A stretch of DNA of 64,000 bases from Pseudarthrobacter sp. BIM B-2242. Its GTDB lineage: Bacteria > Actinomycetota > Actinomycetes > Actinomycetales > Micrococcaceae. Below are positions 28,342 to 37,142 of the stretch, in pieces. The notes beneath the pieces were generated by a model. It had not been told where the DNA came from. It saw only the letters and a program-made list of their open reading frames with translations, and searched no databases. Position numbers and translations under genes: made by a program. Where the stretch lies: positions 3,038,001-3,102,000 of the forward strand of contig NZ_CP061721.1 of assembly GCF_014764445.1 (NCBI RefSeq). The letters run 5' to 3'. Position 1 is the first letter of the stretch. Every line of letters starts with the position of its first letter.

Positions 28342-28812
28342 GTGGCTGGAAATATGTGGGGGCCGGGGAGCGAGCGCGAACGGCGCAATGACGCCGTGTA
28401 TGCCGAGCACAAGGAAGCCCTGTCCCGTGGCGAGAAGCGGGTGCTCCGCAGGACTGACACCGGCGAGCTCCACAGCTATGCCGGCGATGAGATCGGGTTC
28501 TCGCCCGGCCGCGGGCAGGCCCAGGTCAGGACCTGGTGGGGCATGGGAATTGTGTCCCTCGTCCTGGGACTGTTGTTTGTCGCATCCTGGATCATACTGC
28601 TGATGCCGCTGGGCAAGGGTGAGCAGCCTTTTTGGGGTGCGCTGTTCCTGACAGCACTAGCCGGGTTGGGCTGCTGGTACACGCTTGGCATGGCCAGGGA
28701 CGAGCACCGGGCCGCCAGGATCCGCCAGGAGCGCGGTGCCCCCAGGCCCGGCAGCGGGCACGTGTCCACGCCTCCTGCCAGTCCTTCCCCGACGAAGCCC
28801 TCCGACGTCTGA
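28342..28812 (+). CDS. Two-helix membrane protein of unknown function
   Basis: A 156-residue protein: about 65 polar residues at the N-terminus, two transmembrane helices (about 71-92 and 100-120), and a charged, Pro-rich tail. The GTG at 28342 follows TTTTGGGG at 11 bases; a similar GGGG-rich site precedes the GTG starts at 24432 and 62886. The ATG pair just upstream is in another frame and stops early. Function unknown. Confidence 0.7.
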   Translation: MAGNMWGPGSERERRNDAVYAEHKEALSRGEKRVLRRTDTGELHSYAGDEIGFSPGRGQAQVRTWWGMGIVSLVLGLLFVASWIILLMPLGKGEQPFWGALFLTALAGLGCWYTLGMARDEHRAARIRQERGAPRPGSGHVSTPPASPSPTKPSDV

Positions 28813-28915
28813 CCGCACCGGACGGTGACCGCCGCTTCCCGCCCCTCCGTGCGGCCTGCCGCCGCCGTGCATCGGGCCGTGACGTAACCGACTGCGCGGT
28901 GCCGGTTCCGAAGTC

Positions 28916-28921
28916 TAAACT
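28916..28921 (+). promoter_or_regulatory. -10 box of a probable leaderless asd mRNA
   Basis: TAAACT ends 6 bases before the ATG at 28928. No ribosome binding site is visible. Confidence 0.6.
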
Positions 28922-28927
28922 GTACGA

Positions 28928-30070
28928 ATGACTACAGCAGCTACCCCCTCCGTCGGCCTGGTCGGATGGCGCGGCATGGTCGGCTCCGTCCTGATGCAGC
29001 GCATGCAGGACGAAGGCGACTTCGCCAACATCAACCCGGTATTTTTCTCCACGTCCAACGCAGGAGGTGCCGCCCCGTCACTCGCTGGAACAGCAGCGGG
29101 CAGCGCCGGCAAGCTCGAGGACGCGTTCGACGTCGACGCCCTGGCGAAGCTGCCCATCATTGTCACCGCCCAGGGCGGGGACTACACCAAGCGGGTCCAC
29201 ACCGAGCTGCGCGGCCGCGGCTGGGACGGCCTGTGGATCGACGCCGCCTCCACCCTGCGCATGAACGACGACTCCATCATCGTGCTGGACCCGATCAACC
29301 GCGACGTCATCGACAAGGGCATGGTCAACGGCACCAAGGACTTCATCGGCGGCAACTGCACCGTGTCATGCATGCTGATGGGCCTGGGCGGGCTGTTCAA
29401 AAACGGCCTCGTTGAGTGGGGCACGTCCATGACCTACCAGGCAGCCTCCGGCGGCGGTGCCCGGCACATGCGCGAGCTGCTCAGCCAGTTCGGCACGCTC
29501 AACGCCGAGGTGAGCTCCGAACTGGACGACCCGGCGTCGGCCATCCTCGAAATCGACCGGAAGGTCCTGGCTCACCAGCGCACGGACATCGACGCCACCC
29601 AGTTCGGCGTGCCGCTGGCCGGCTCCCTGATCCCCTGGATCGACGCGGACCTTGGCAACGGACAGTCCAAGGAAGAGTGGAAGGCCGGGGTTGAGACCAA
29701 CAAGATCCTGGGCACCTCGGACGAGAACCGGATCATCATGGACGGCCTGTGCATCCGCATCGGTGCCATGCGTTCCCACTCCCAGGCCCTCACACTGAAG
29801 CTCCGTGAGGACCTGTCCGTGGCCGAGATCGAAACCCTCCTTGCCGATGACAACGAGTGGGCCAAGGTCATCCCCAACACCAAGGAAGACTCCATGGCCG
29901 GCCTGACTCCCGTGGCCGCTTCCGGCACGCTGGACATCCCGGTTGGCCGTATCCGCAAGATGGAGATGGGCCCGGAGTACATCAGCGCGTTCACCGTGGG
30001 CGACCAGCTCCTCTGGGGCGCCGCCGAGCCGCTGCGCCGCATGCTCAACATCGCCACAGGCAACCTGTAG
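28928..30070 (+). CDS. asd: Aspartate-semialdehyde dehydrogenase
   Basis: A 380-residue Asd that reduces aspartyl phosphate to the semialdehyde, feeding lysine, diaminopimelate, threonine and methionine synthesis. The NADP loop [11 protein letters not shown] is at residues 10-20 and the catalytic cysteine is C144 in GGNCTVSCM. The length and the [11 protein letters not shown] block are those of the branch best known from enteric bacteria, not the shorter (about 340-residue) branch common in Gram-positives. metB and cbs later in the window use carbon from this pathway. Confidence 0.95.
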   Translation: MTTAATPSVGLVGWRGMVGSVLMQRMQDEGDFANINPVFFSTSNAGGAAPSLAGTAAGSAGKLEDAFDVDALAKLPIIVTAQGGDYTKRVHTELRGRGWDGLWIDAASTLRMNDDSIIVLDPINRDVIDKGMVNGTKDFIGGNCTVSCMLMGLGGLFKNGLVEWGTSMTYQAASGGGARHMRELLSQFGTLNAEVSSELDDPASAILEIDRKVLAHQRTDIDATQFGVPLAGSLIPWIDADLGNGQSKEEWKAGVETNKILGTSDENRIIMDGLCIRIGAMRSHSQALTLKLREDLSVAEIETLLADDNEWAKVIPNTKEDSMAGLTPVAASGTLDIPVGRIRKMEMGPEYISAFTVGDQLLWGAAEPLRRMLNIATGNL

Positions 30071-30097
30071 CCTTTCCCCTGACACGAGCGGTCCCGA

Positions 30098-30135
30098 CCC
30101 GCAGGAGCGGTGCTACCCGGCACCGCTCCTGCGGG
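30098..30135. terminator. Bidirectional hairpin between asd and the convergent winged-helix gene
   Basis: A perfect 16-base-pair stem (CCCGCAGGAGCGGTGC and its complement) closes a 6-base loop between two convergent genes. It has no T-run, so it may rely on Rho or act by RNA stability. Confidence 0.7.
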
Positions 30136-30164
30136 CCGGGGCCGCTTCTGCGTCCTGGGCCCGC

Positions 30165-31262
30165 TCAGCGGTCCAGGAAGGTGATGTACCGTTCGGCTGC
30201 CCGGGTGAAGGCTGCCTGTGCTGCCGTACCCAGCGGCTTGGTGCCGTCGAAGAGTTCAGGCACGACGGCGGCGCTCCGGCCTGCGCCTGCGCGGGACCAC
30301 GTGCCGATCACCTCTCCCCCGGCCACGAGGGTCTTCTTGAACACGCCGTTGCCGCCGGGGACGATCTTGTTGGCGTGCTCCGGCGCCAGCACCAGGCTCC
30401 GGTCCTGGTAGCCCAGCAGGAACTCGTCAAAGCCGGGCAACAGCAGCACCGACCGCTGGCCCGGCACACCGTCGTCGAGCAGTGATGCGGTCTCCGGCGA
30501 CATCCAATAGCCGGCACCGCAGAATTCCAGCTCGACCAGCAGGCCCCGGACCTGTTCCATAGCGGACCGCACTTCGGTCAGCGGGATCTGGGTCCACCAC
30601 GCGAAATCGCGGAGCGTGGCGGGGCCGTGGCTCCGGAAGTAGCGAAGCACGAACTCCGCGATCCCGTCCTGCCGCTCCAGCGTCCGGGACTCAGGGATCC
30701 ACTCGTCGAAGGCCACCAACAGCTGCTGGTTCCCCGAGAGCGGCCCCTGGACCAGCCACCCATGCCGGCACAGCGTCCCCAGGATGTGGATCCCGCGCTG
30801 CCCGGCCGTGGGCTGGCCAGCGGCCTCAAACACGGCGAACAGTTCGTTCCTGCTGACTGACCCGCCCCCGACCACGCGCTCCAAGGCCACGTCCCGGCAC
30901 TTTTCGATGTCCGCCCACGTGATGTCCAGTTCACGGTGCCGGCCCGCCACCACGCGGTGAAGCCGTTCCGCCGTCAGGCTCAGCATCCAGCGCAGGTCCT
31001 CCGGAGCCACCAGGTGGAGCGTTCCCCGCATTGGCCAGGAACGGACCACGCTGCCATCGTCCAGGGCGGCCCGGATGTCCGACAGCCCCGCACCGGGGAC
31101 ACGCAGTCCAACAGCCAACAGCGAAGCCTGCAGGTCCTGCGCCTGGGTAGCCGTCATCCAGCGGACAGCCGCCGGGACTGAGGCCAGCCCGGGACCAAGC
31201 AGCCCCTGCGATGCCAGCCGGAGCCGGCCCATAACGTTGCGGGTGACGCGGGTGGCTGCCAT
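30165..31262 (-). CDS. Winged-helix DNA-binding domain protein (HTH_42 family)
   Basis: A 365-residue protein of the AlkX/YcaQ-related HTH_42 family. It shows the family N-terminal block RLRLASQGLLGP, the WMTATQAQDLQASLLAVGLR segment and repeated winged-helix units, including SVVRSWPMRGTLHLV. Members are linked to DNA lesion repair, including crosslink glycosylases in Streptomyces and enteric bacteria, but this member's activity is not proven. ATG 31262 has GAGGAC just upstream. It is divergent from the membrane gene at 31300 with only 37 bases between start codons. Confidence 0.82.
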   Translation of the reverse strand: MAATRVTRNVMGRLRLASQGLLGPGLASVPAAVRWMTATQAQDLQASLLAVGLRVPGAGLSDIRAALDDGSVVRSWPMRGTLHLVAPEDLRWMLSLTAERLHRVVAGRHRELDITWADIEKCRDVALERVVGGGSVSRNELFAVFEAAGQPTAGQRGIHILGTLCRHGWLVQGPLSGNQQLLVAFDEWIPESRTLERQDGIAEFVLRYFRSHGPATLRDFAWWTQIPLTEVRSAMEQVRGLLVELEFCGAGYWMSPETASLLDDGVPGQRSVLLLPGFDEFLLGYQDRSLVLAPEHANKIVPGGNGVFKKTLVAGGEVIGTWSRAGAGRSAAVVPELFDGTKPLGTAAQAAFTRAAERYITFLDR

Positions 31263-31287
31263 GTCCTCATCGTAGAACCCTGCCGGA

Positions 31288-31293
31288 TAGGGT
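31288..31293 (+). promoter_or_regulatory. -10 box inside a 37-base divergent spacer
   Basis: TAGGGT ends 6 bases before the ATG at 31300. The whole spacer to the divergent gene is 37 bases, so any -35 contacts lie at or within that gene's start. Confidence 0.6.
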
Positions 31294-31299
31294 AGAAGC

Positions 31300-31788
31300 A
31301 TGACTTTGGGGAGTTTGTGGCCGTTGTTCGCGCGTGAAACACAAGGATGGATGGTAGGAGGGACCGCTGCGGTCCTGGCCGGGGTGGCCCTCGGGCTTGC
31401 CCCGGCGCTGGGATACCCGGGCGGTGACGAGGGGCTTGAGGTGTTGTTGCCTTCCCTGTTCCTCTGCCTGGGCGGAGGGTACGCAGTCCTGTTTCCCGGT
31501 GTCAGGGTCAGCCGTGCCACCCTCCGCATTGTCCGCGACTGGAAACTCTATCCGCTCAGTGGCCGGCTGCTCTGGATCCTCGCCCATGTCACCGCCGTGA
31601 CCGGCCTGGCGGTCTGCATCGCCGCCGCCACCACGGGCCTGGCGGTGCCGGGACTCCTCGTCTGGCTGTTTACCGGCCCCTATCTGGCCCTGACCGGATG
31701 GGCCGCCGCCCTGATGGGGGCGGCGGCGAACATCAGGCTGATCGGCAGCGAAGAAGGCCTCCTCGCACCGGCTGTGCAGCCCGGGTAA
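31300..31788 (+). CDS. Four-helix membrane protein of unknown function
   Basis: A 162-residue hydrophobic protein with about four membrane helices (18-38, 45-66, 95-113, 118-142) and a basic stretch VRVSRATLRIVRDWKLYPLS between the second and third. No family recognised. Translation appears leaderless from ATG 31300. It is convergent with murB, and only 2 bases separate the two stop codons. Confidence 0.7.
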   Translation: MTLGSLWPLFARETQGWMVGGTAAVLAGVALGLAPALGYPGGDEGLEVLLPSLFLCLGGGYAVLFPGVRVSRATLRIVRDWKLYPLSGRLLWILAHVTAVTGLAVCIAAATTGLAVPGLLVWLFTGPYLALTGWAAALMGAAANIRLIGSEEGLLAPAVQPG

Positions 31789-31790
31789 GG

Positions 31791-32858
31791 CTAGAGCGTC
31801 AGCCCGATCAGCAGCGGTTCCGGATGCAGTTCAATGCCAAAGCGTTCGACGACGCCGTCCCGCACCTCGCGGGCGATGGCCAGCATGTCCTTGGCACTGG
31901 CTGAGCCCCGGTTGGTAATGGCCAGCGTGTGCTTTGTGGACAGCGCCGCGCGCCCGCCGGACGCGCTGTCCGGTTCCAGGCCGTAGCCCTTGCCGAACCC
32001 GGCCCGGTCGATCAGCCAGGCAGCAGAGAGTTTGACCATGCCGTCCACACCGGCGGGGTACTGCGGTGCGTTGTCCGGCAGCCCGGCGGCGACGTCCGCG
32101 GGGACAACCGGGTTGGTGAAGAACGATCCGGTGGAATATGTGTCCCGGTCGGCGGCGTCCAGCACCATGCCTTTGGACGCGCGCAGGCGGAGCACTTCGC
32201 GCCGGACATCGTTTGAGTAAGCCCGTTTGCCGGGTTCGACGTCCAGGGAGCGGGCCAGCTCGGCGTAGCGGATGGGCGCACTCATCCGGCCCAGCGGCAG
32301 CTGGAATTCGACGGTCAGCACAACGTACCGGGGCGATCCGTCCACGGTGGTCTGCTTCAGGATGGAATCCCGGTAGCCGAACTTCAGCTCGGAGTTGGTG
32401 AAGGTCTGGACAGCATTCCGGGTCCGGTCCCACGTCCGGACCGCGGCGATGGTCTGGGAGACCTCTGAACCGTACGCCCCGACGTTCTGGACCGGAGTAG
32501 CGCCGGTTGCCCCGGGGATCCCGGAAAGTGCCTCGATGCCGGACCACGCATGCAGCACGGCGTGCTCCACGAGGGCATCCCAGTTGTGGCCGGCCTGCAC
32601 CACCACCGCCACACCGCCGCAGGAGTCCTCAGCGTTAACAGTGAACCCTTCCGAGGCGATCTTCACCACGGTGCCGGGGAACCCGTCGTCGGAAATCAGC
32701 AGGTTGGAGCCGCCACCGATCGCGAGGACGGGCTCCCCCGCCGCGTCAGCCGTGCGGACGGCGTCGATGATCTCCGCCTCGGTCCGGGCTTCAACGTACT
32801 TGCCGGCGGGACCGCCCACAGCGGCCGTGGTCAGGGCCGCGAGCATTGTCTGGGTCAC
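31791..32858 (-). CDS. murB: UDP-N-acetylenolpyruvoylglucosamine reductase
   Basis: A 355-residue MurB that reduces UDP-GlcNAc-enolpyruvate to UDP-MurNAc, the second committed step of peptidoglycan synthesis, in the cytoplasm. FAD-binding GGGSNLLISDDGFPG, GIEALSGIPGATGATPVQNVGAYG and the catalytic-serine region STGSFFTNPVV are all present, with a C-terminal glutamate region ELHPEPLLIG. The GTG start at 32858 lies close to an AGGGAT box. It is the third gene after two MaoC-fold dehydratase genes, 10 bases downstream, as in many actinobacteria. Confidence 0.96.
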   Translation of the reverse strand: MTQTMLAALTTAAVGGPAGKYVEARTEAEIIDAVRTADAAGEPVLAIGGGSNLLISDDGFPGTVVKIASEGFTVNAEDSCGGVAVVVQAGHNWDALVEHAVLHAWSGIEALSGIPGATGATPVQNVGAYGSEVSQTIAAVRTWDRTRNAVQTFTNSELKFGYRDSILKQTTVDGSPRYVVLTVEFQLPLGRMSAPIRYAELARSLDVEPGKRAYSNDVRREVLRLRASKGMVLDAADRDTYSTGSFFTNPVVPADVAAGLPDNAPQYPAGVDGMVKLSAAWLIDRAGFGKGYGLEPDSASGGRAALSTKHTLAITNRGSASAKDMLAIAREVRDGVVERFGIELHPEPLLIGLTL

Positions 32859-32868
32859 AGCTCCATCC

Positions 32869-33306
32869 CTAGGACAGCCTGACGACGGCCTGGGCCTTCA
32901 TCAGCACTTTTTGCCCGGCCGAAACCACGGTGAGGTCAACGCGCGCGGTGCCGGCCTCGGCGTCGAGCTTTCCAACGGCGCCGCTGACCTCGATGGTGGC
33001 CCCGGGTTCCGTGGTTCCGGTGGTGTCGGTGACCAGGACCGGCTTGGTGAAGCGCGTCTGGAAGTCGACGACGGCGGCGGGGTCGCCTGCCCAGTCGGTG
33101 ACCAGCTGCACTGCCGCACCCATGGTGAACATGCCGTGGGCGATCACGCCGGGCAGTTCCACGCCGGTGGCGAAGGCCTCGTTCCAGTGGATGGGGTTGA
33201 AGTCGCCGGACGCACCGGCGTACTTGACCAGGTCGGTGCGGGTGACCTCGATGGTCCGGCTGCCAATGTCCTGGCCGGCGCTGAGTTCGTGGAAGGTGGG
33301 GCTCAT
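32869..33306 (-). CDS. MaoC-fold dehydratase, HadB-like
   Basis: A 145-residue single hot-dog domain protein. The hydratase 2 motif YAGASGDFNPIHWNEAFA near residues 29-46 supplies the Asp and His of R-specific enoyl hydratases/dehydratases. It starts 2 bases after its partner gene (33309-33776). In mycobacteria the HadA-HadB pair dehydrates 3-hydroxyacyl-ACP in FAS-II. Here there is no sign of mycolic acid synthesis, so the pair more likely serves general fatty acid synthesis or acyl metabolism. Confidence 0.9.
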   Translation of the reverse strand: MSPTFHELSAGQDIGSRTIEVTRTDLVKYAGASGDFNPIHWNEAFATGVELPGVIAHGMFTMGAAVQLVTDWAGDPAAVVDFQTRFTKPVLVTDTTGTTEPGATIEVSGAVGKLDAEAGTARVDLTVVSAGQKVLMKAQAVVRLS

Positions 33307-33308
33307 GG

Positions 33309-33776
33309 TTACTGTCCCTCTCCGCGGACGAGAATGGATGATGTGGCGGTGGCGACGGGCTCGCGTGCACCGCTGCCGCCGTCGGTCAGGGCAAAAATTT
33401 CCTGGCGCGTGGTGATCATGGCGCCTCCGCCCATGGCACGGACGCCGTCAACGTGCAGTTCCGCCACCAGCCGGTCGCCGGCGACGATGGGGCGGTGGTG
33501 GATGAAGCGTTGGTCGGCATGGACTACGCGGGTGAAATCGATGCCGGCATCAGGATCCTCGATCAGCTGGGCGTCGGCGCGCTGGGCGATGATGATGGCG
33601 AACGTGGGCGGCGCCACCAGATCGGTGTGGCCCAGGGCCTTGGCGGCCTCGACGTCGAAGTGGGCGGGGTGCGTTGCCTTGACGGCGCGGGCGAACTCGC
33701 GGATTTTCTCGCGGCCGACGTCGTACACCTCTGCGGCAGGGTAGCTGCGGCCCTGCAGATCCGGATTGATAGTCAT
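33309..33776 (-). CDS. MaoC-fold dehydratase N-terminal-type protein, HadA-like (UPF0336)
   Basis: A 155-residue hot-dog domain protein of the HadA/UPF0336 group: N-terminal GRSYPAAEVYDVGREKIREF, AIIIAQRADAQL and a C-terminal ATATSSILVRG. It lacks the catalytic Asp-His motif, as expected for the substrate-binding partner in a HadAB heterodimer. Translation is probably leaderless, with TAGGCT 7 bases before the ATG. It heads the hadA-like/hadB-like/murB operon and is divergent from the ArsR gene. Confidence 0.88.
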   Translation of the reverse strand: MTINPDLQGRSYPAAEVYDVGREKIREFARAVKATHPAHFDVEAAKALGHTDLVAPPTFAIIIAQRADAQLIEDPDAGIDFTRVVHADQRFIHHRPIVAGDRLVAELHVDGVRAMGGGAMITTRQEIFALTDGGSGAREPVATATSSILVRGEGQ

Positions 33777-33828
33777 GGCCTCAAGCCTATCGTTCCGGGC
33801 AGCCGTCGGGGTCTTGCCATCCCTTGAT

Positions 33829-33844
33829 ATGATGAATTCATCAT
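33829..33844. promoter_or_regulatory. Palindromic operator upstream of the ArsR gene
   Basis: ATGATGAATTCATCAT is a perfect 16-base palindrome. It overlaps a TATGAT -10-like box and is flanked by CTTGAT and ATCAAG half-sites. ArsR proteins bind such AT-rich dyads, so this is probably the autoregulatory operator. Confidence 0.75.
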
Positions 33845-33884
33845 TCCATCAAGTGACCTGCTTGCAGGATCAGGAGCGTTCCCG

Positions 33885-34265
33885 ATGTTGACTGCCGCCC
33901 AGGCTCCGCTGTACGAGATCAAGGCCAACCTCTTCAAAGCACTGGCCCACCCCGCGCGGATCCGAATCCTCGAACTCCTGTCCGCCGCCCCGCACAACAC
34001 GGCAGCGGTCAGCTACCTGCTTGCCGAGACAGGGCTGGAGGCCTCCCACCTCTCCCAGCACCTGGCCACGCTGCGCAGGCACAAAGTGGTGACATCGGTG
34101 CGGAGCGCCAACGCGGTGACCTACAGCCTGGCCCACCCGGGGATTTCGCAGCTGTTGGCCATTGCCCGCACCTTCCTGCTGGACAGCCTCGCCGACTCCA
34201 ACGAACAGCTCCGACTGGCGCAGCAGCTGCCGGCCGGGCATCTGCCCGCGGAGTCCGCCTCGTGA
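33885..34265 (+). CDS. ArsR-family transcriptional regulator
   Basis: A 126-residue winged-helix repressor: FKALAHPARIRILELLSAAP, then the recognition helix in LEASHLSQHLATLRRHKVV. No Cys is present, so a cysteine-based metal site of the ArsR/CadC kind is ruled out and the inducer may be non-metal or bound by His/Asp. The stop codon overlaps the SulP start by 4 bases (GTGA). It is most likely a local repressor of that transporter acting at the palindrome upstream. Confidence 0.92.
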   Translation: MLTAAQAPLYEIKANLFKALAHPARIRILELLSAAPHNTAAVSYLLAETGLEASHLSQHLATLRRHKVVTSVRSANAVTYSLAHPGISQLLAIARTFLLDSLADSNEQLRLAQQLPAGHLPAESAS

Positions 34266-35938
34266 GCACCGGGCTGCGTTCGGGTTCGCTGGCACTTTCC
34301 CGCTTCCTGCCGTCCCGGGCGGACTACGCAGGGCTCCGGCTCTCCTGGCGGACTGACGTTTTCGCCGGGATCACGGTGGGCATCGTGGCTTTGCCGCTGG
34401 CGCTGGCGTTCGGGGTCAGCTCCGGGGTGGGCGCGGAGGCGGGGCTCATCACGGCGATCGTGGCCGGACTGGTTGCCGCCGTCATGGGCGGCTCCCACGT
34501 CCAGGTCTCGGGACCAACAGGGGCCATGGTGGTGGTCCTCGCGCCGGTGGTGGCGGTGCACGGGACCGGCAGCGTAGCCCTGGTGTCACTGATGGCCGGA
34601 TTGATGGTCTGCGCGCTCGGCATCAGCGGCCTGGGGAAGGCCGTGGCCTTTATTCCGTGGCCGGTGGTGGAAGGTTTCACGCTGGGGATCGCCGCCATCA
34701 TCTTCCTCCAGCAGGTTCCGCTGGCCACCGGTACGGCCGGCACACCGGGCCACAACACACTGCTCGCAGCCATTGAGGCGGCATCGGTGGCAGTGGCACC
34801 CACCGTCGTGCTGACCCTCGCGCTCGTGGCGGGTGTCGCCGTCGTAATGATCCTGGTCCAAAAGTATTTCCGGGCACTGCCGGCCAGCCTCCTCGCGGTG
34901 CTCCTGGCGACGGCGGCTGCCGAACTTCTGCGGCTGGACGTGCCCCGGATCGGCGAACTGCCGCACTCCCTGCCATCGCCCTCCGTACCTGCCATGGATC
35001 TGGCTTCCGTGAGCGCCTTGGCGATGCCCGCCGTCGCCATCGCAGCCCTCGCGGCCATCGAATCGCTGCTTTCTGCACGCGTGGCAGGAGGAATGGCCGG
35101 GCCGGACGGAACTCCGAGCGGCCCCTACAGCCCGGACCGGGAGCTCACGGGCCAGGGCCTGGCCTCCATCGCCGCCGGCCTGTTCGGCGGGATGCCCGCC
35201 ACCGGCGCCATCGCCAGGACGGCCGTGAATGTGCGGTCGGGCGCGAAGACCCGGCTGTCCGCCGTGGTGCATGCCGTGGTGTTGCTTGCCATTGTCTACC
35301 TGGCAGCCGGACTGGTGGGACGGATTCCGCTCGCGGCCCTCGGCGGTGTGCTGATGGTCACCGCGGCGCGGATGGTTTCCCGGCGCACCGTGACCGCGAT
35401 CCTCCGTTCAACCCGTTCGGATGCGGCGGTCTTTATCCTCACAGCCATCATCACTGTGGCGTTCGACCTGATTGTGGCCATCCAGATCGGGCTGGCCGCT
35501 GCCGCCCTCTTCACGCTGCGGAAATTCGCGTCGCTGAGCAGTGTGCAGCGTGAGGAGATTGCCGGACCGGCCGCTGACGGCGATGAGCACATTGCAGTCT
35601 TCCGGCTCGATGGTGCCATGTTCTTTGGTGCCGCCGAACGCATTCTCCAGGGGATCAGCCAGGTCAGGGACGTTCAGGTGGCCATCATCAGGCTCTCCCA
35701 GGTGCGGATGCTTGACGCCACCGGCGCGCACGCCCTGGTGGAGGTGATCTCCGCGCTGGAGCTGCGCGGCATCACGGTGCTTTTGAAGGGAGTTCGGCCG
35801 GATCACCTTGCCCTGGTGACCAACGTCGGCGTGATCCGCTCGCTGCGCCACCACAAGCATTTGTTCGAGGACCTGCCGGCAGCCGTGGAACACGCCCGCA
35901 GCCACGTTCGCCGGAACGCAGCCGCCGCTACCGCTTGA
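34262..35938 (+). CDS. SulP-family anion transporter with STAS domain
   Basis: A 558-residue SLC26/SulP transporter. About 12-14 helices cover residues 20-420, including the substrate-site segment SGPTGAMVVVLAPVVA and the family signature region around SLLSARVAGGMAG. The C-terminal STAS domain starts near residue 445 (IAVFRLDGAMFFGAAERI). Substrates of the family include sulfate, bicarbonate and dicarboxylates; this one is not determined. Co-expression with an ArsR regulator suggests induction by a specific signal. The gene uses a GTG start coupled to arsR. Confidence 0.93.
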   Translation: MSTGLRSGSLALSRFLPSRADYAGLRLSWRTDVFAGITVGIVALPLALAFGVSSGVGAEAGLITAIVAGLVAAVMGGSHVQVSGPTGAMVVVLAPVVAVHGTGSVALVSLMAGLMVCALGISGLGKAVAFIPWPVVEGFTLGIAAIIFLQQVPLATGTAGTPGHNTLLAAIEAASVAVAPTVVLTLALVAGVAVVMILVQKYFRALPASLLAVLLATAAAELLRLDVPRIGELPHSLPSPSVPAMDLASVSALAMPAVAIAALAAIESLLSARVAGGMAGPDGTPSGPYSPDRELTGQGLASIAAGLFGGMPATGAIARTAVNVRSGAKTRLSAVVHAVVLLAIVYLAAGLVGRIPLAALGGVLMVTAARMVSRRTVTAILRSTRSDAAVFILTAIITVAFDLIVAIQIGLAAAALFTLRKFASLSSVQREEIAGPAADGDEHIAVFRLDGAMFFGAAERILQGISQVRDVQVAIIRLSQVRMLDATGAHALVEVISALELRGITVLLKGVRPDHLALVTNVGVIRSLRHHKHLFEDLPAAVEHARSHVRRNAAAATA

Positions 35939-36152
35939 GGTTCTTCCGGATGGTCTGGCCTCGCACCACGATCCCCGCGATGTGCAGCACAAGCCCGGCG
36001 CCAATAACCGCCAGGGACGCCATGGCGAGGTCGCGGTTGTTGGTGCTGTTGCCCACCAGGTTCAGGATGATCCCGACGGCGATGAGCCCCATGGCACCGA
36101 ACGCCAGGACTTTGTATGAGGTGGGCGCGGACTCCCAGAATTCTTTAAGCAC
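35928..36152 (-). CDS. Two-helix membrane protein of unknown function
   Basis: A 74-residue protein with two hydrophobic helices (about 14-32 and 44-64) and a basic end, RGQTIRKNLKR. Start GTG at 36152, with TAGACT 6 bases upstream and no ribosome binding site, so translation is probably leaderless. Its last codons overlap the 3' end of the convergent SulP gene by 11 bases. Function unknown. Confidence 0.75.
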   Translation of the reverse strand: MLKEFWESAPTSYKVLAFGAMGLIAVGIILNLVGNSTNNRDLAMASLAVIGAGLVLHIAGIVVRGQTIRKNLKR

Positions 36153-36158
36153 CGTGAC

Positions 36159-36164
36159 AGTCTA
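36159..36164 (-). promoter_or_regulatory. -10 box of a probable leaderless mRNA
   Basis: TAGACT on the minus strand ends 6 bases before the GTG start at 36152. Confidence 0.6.
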
Positions 36165-36172
36165 CCGAGCGT

Positions 36173-37114
36173 TCAGAACAGGGATTCCTGGACAGCGGGT
36201 ACAGCCGAGGAAAACTCCCCCAGCACGAGTGTGCGTGCTGCGAGCCGGCCGAGGTTCACCACGAACTCCGAGTCCGTGCCATCCAGGAGGGCGAGGGCGT
36301 TGGCTCCGCTGAGCCCCGCAATGGTGAAACCATGGTGGCCGCCGTCGAGTGCATGCGGATAGGCGTGGCGCAGCGCCGGCCTGCAGAGTGCGGCAGCCTG
36401 CGCGGGCGGCACCCAGCGTTCATCAGCTACCTCAAAACCGTCGACGGCGGTCCGGTCAAGCAGGCTGCGGACACGGGCCGCGTGCCGGGCATTGATGTCC
36501 CCAAGTTCGGCTGCGGGGCGCGGCCCGGTCAGTGCCCCTGCCTTTGCGGCGGAGCGGACCTGCTGGACGAGTCCGGCCTCCCGGGTGACCATGTCCTCAA
36601 GGATCCGCACTACGCGCCCGTCCTGGGCCCGTGCCACGTAGCTGGCCACCACAGCCCCCTGTTCGGCAAGCCGGTTCCACTTCCTGAGGTCCGATGCGGT
36701 GCCCACTTTGCTGGCTCCGCCGGCGAACGTCGCCACATACAGCCAGTGCTCCTGCATCAGGTAGGTCCGCAGCCCGTCCGGCACGTAGCCGCCGCGGTGG
36801 AAGTCGTGGATGAGCCTGGAATGGTCCGCCACGAAGCATCGTTCACACTGTTTGCCCTTGGCTGCCGGCGCGCCGGCGGAGCACAGGACATGGGTCCGGC
36901 TGGTGGCCGAGTGGACCTTGTGGTGCCCCAGGCAGGACCTGCCTGGGGAGGTGACGTCGAAACCCAGCCGGATCCCCCGCCGGAGGCTTACCTCACGGAA
37001 GTCACCGGCCGGTGACTGCAGGCGCAGAACGGGGCTGCCGCCGTCGTGCCCTGCCTCCGTGGCCGGGGCACCGTCCCAAAAGACCCCGTGGACCAGATAA
37101 CGGGTATCGGTCAC
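36173..37114 (-). CDS. DUF2797 protein
   Basis: A 313-residue protein of the DUF2797 family. A probable zinc-binding N-terminal part contains CLGHH, then C in HVLCSAG, and CERCFVADH around residues 65-100. A following domain begins HWLYVATFAGGASKVGTAS, which resembles a GIY-YIG-like nuclease fold. The biochemical role is not known to me. The start is GTG 37114 after AGGAGA; the upstream in-frame ATG adds only unconserved-looking sequence. Confidence 0.82.
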   Translation of the reverse strand: MTDTRYLVHGVFWDGAPATEAGHDGGSPVLRLQSPAGDFREVSLRRGIRLGFDVTSPGRSCLGHHKVHSATSRTHVLCSAGAPAAKGKQCERCFVADHSRLIHDFHRGGYVPDGLRTYLMQEHWLYVATFAGGASKVGTASDLRKWNRLAEQGAVVASYVARAQDGRVVRILEDMVTREAGLVQQVRSAAKAGALTGPRPAAELGDINARHAARVRSLLDRTAVDGFEVADERWVPPAQAAALCRPALRHAYPHALDGGHHGFTIAGLSGANALALLDGTDSEFVVNLGRLAARTLVLGEFSSAVPAVQESLF

Positions 37115-37142
37115 GGGGTCTCCTGGTGTGAAGCTTCGGGTG

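Noticed and set aside
33885..34265. Arsenic resistance operon
   Set aside because: The ArsR protein lacks cysteines and its partner is a SulP transporter; no arsB, arsC or acr3 gene is nearby.
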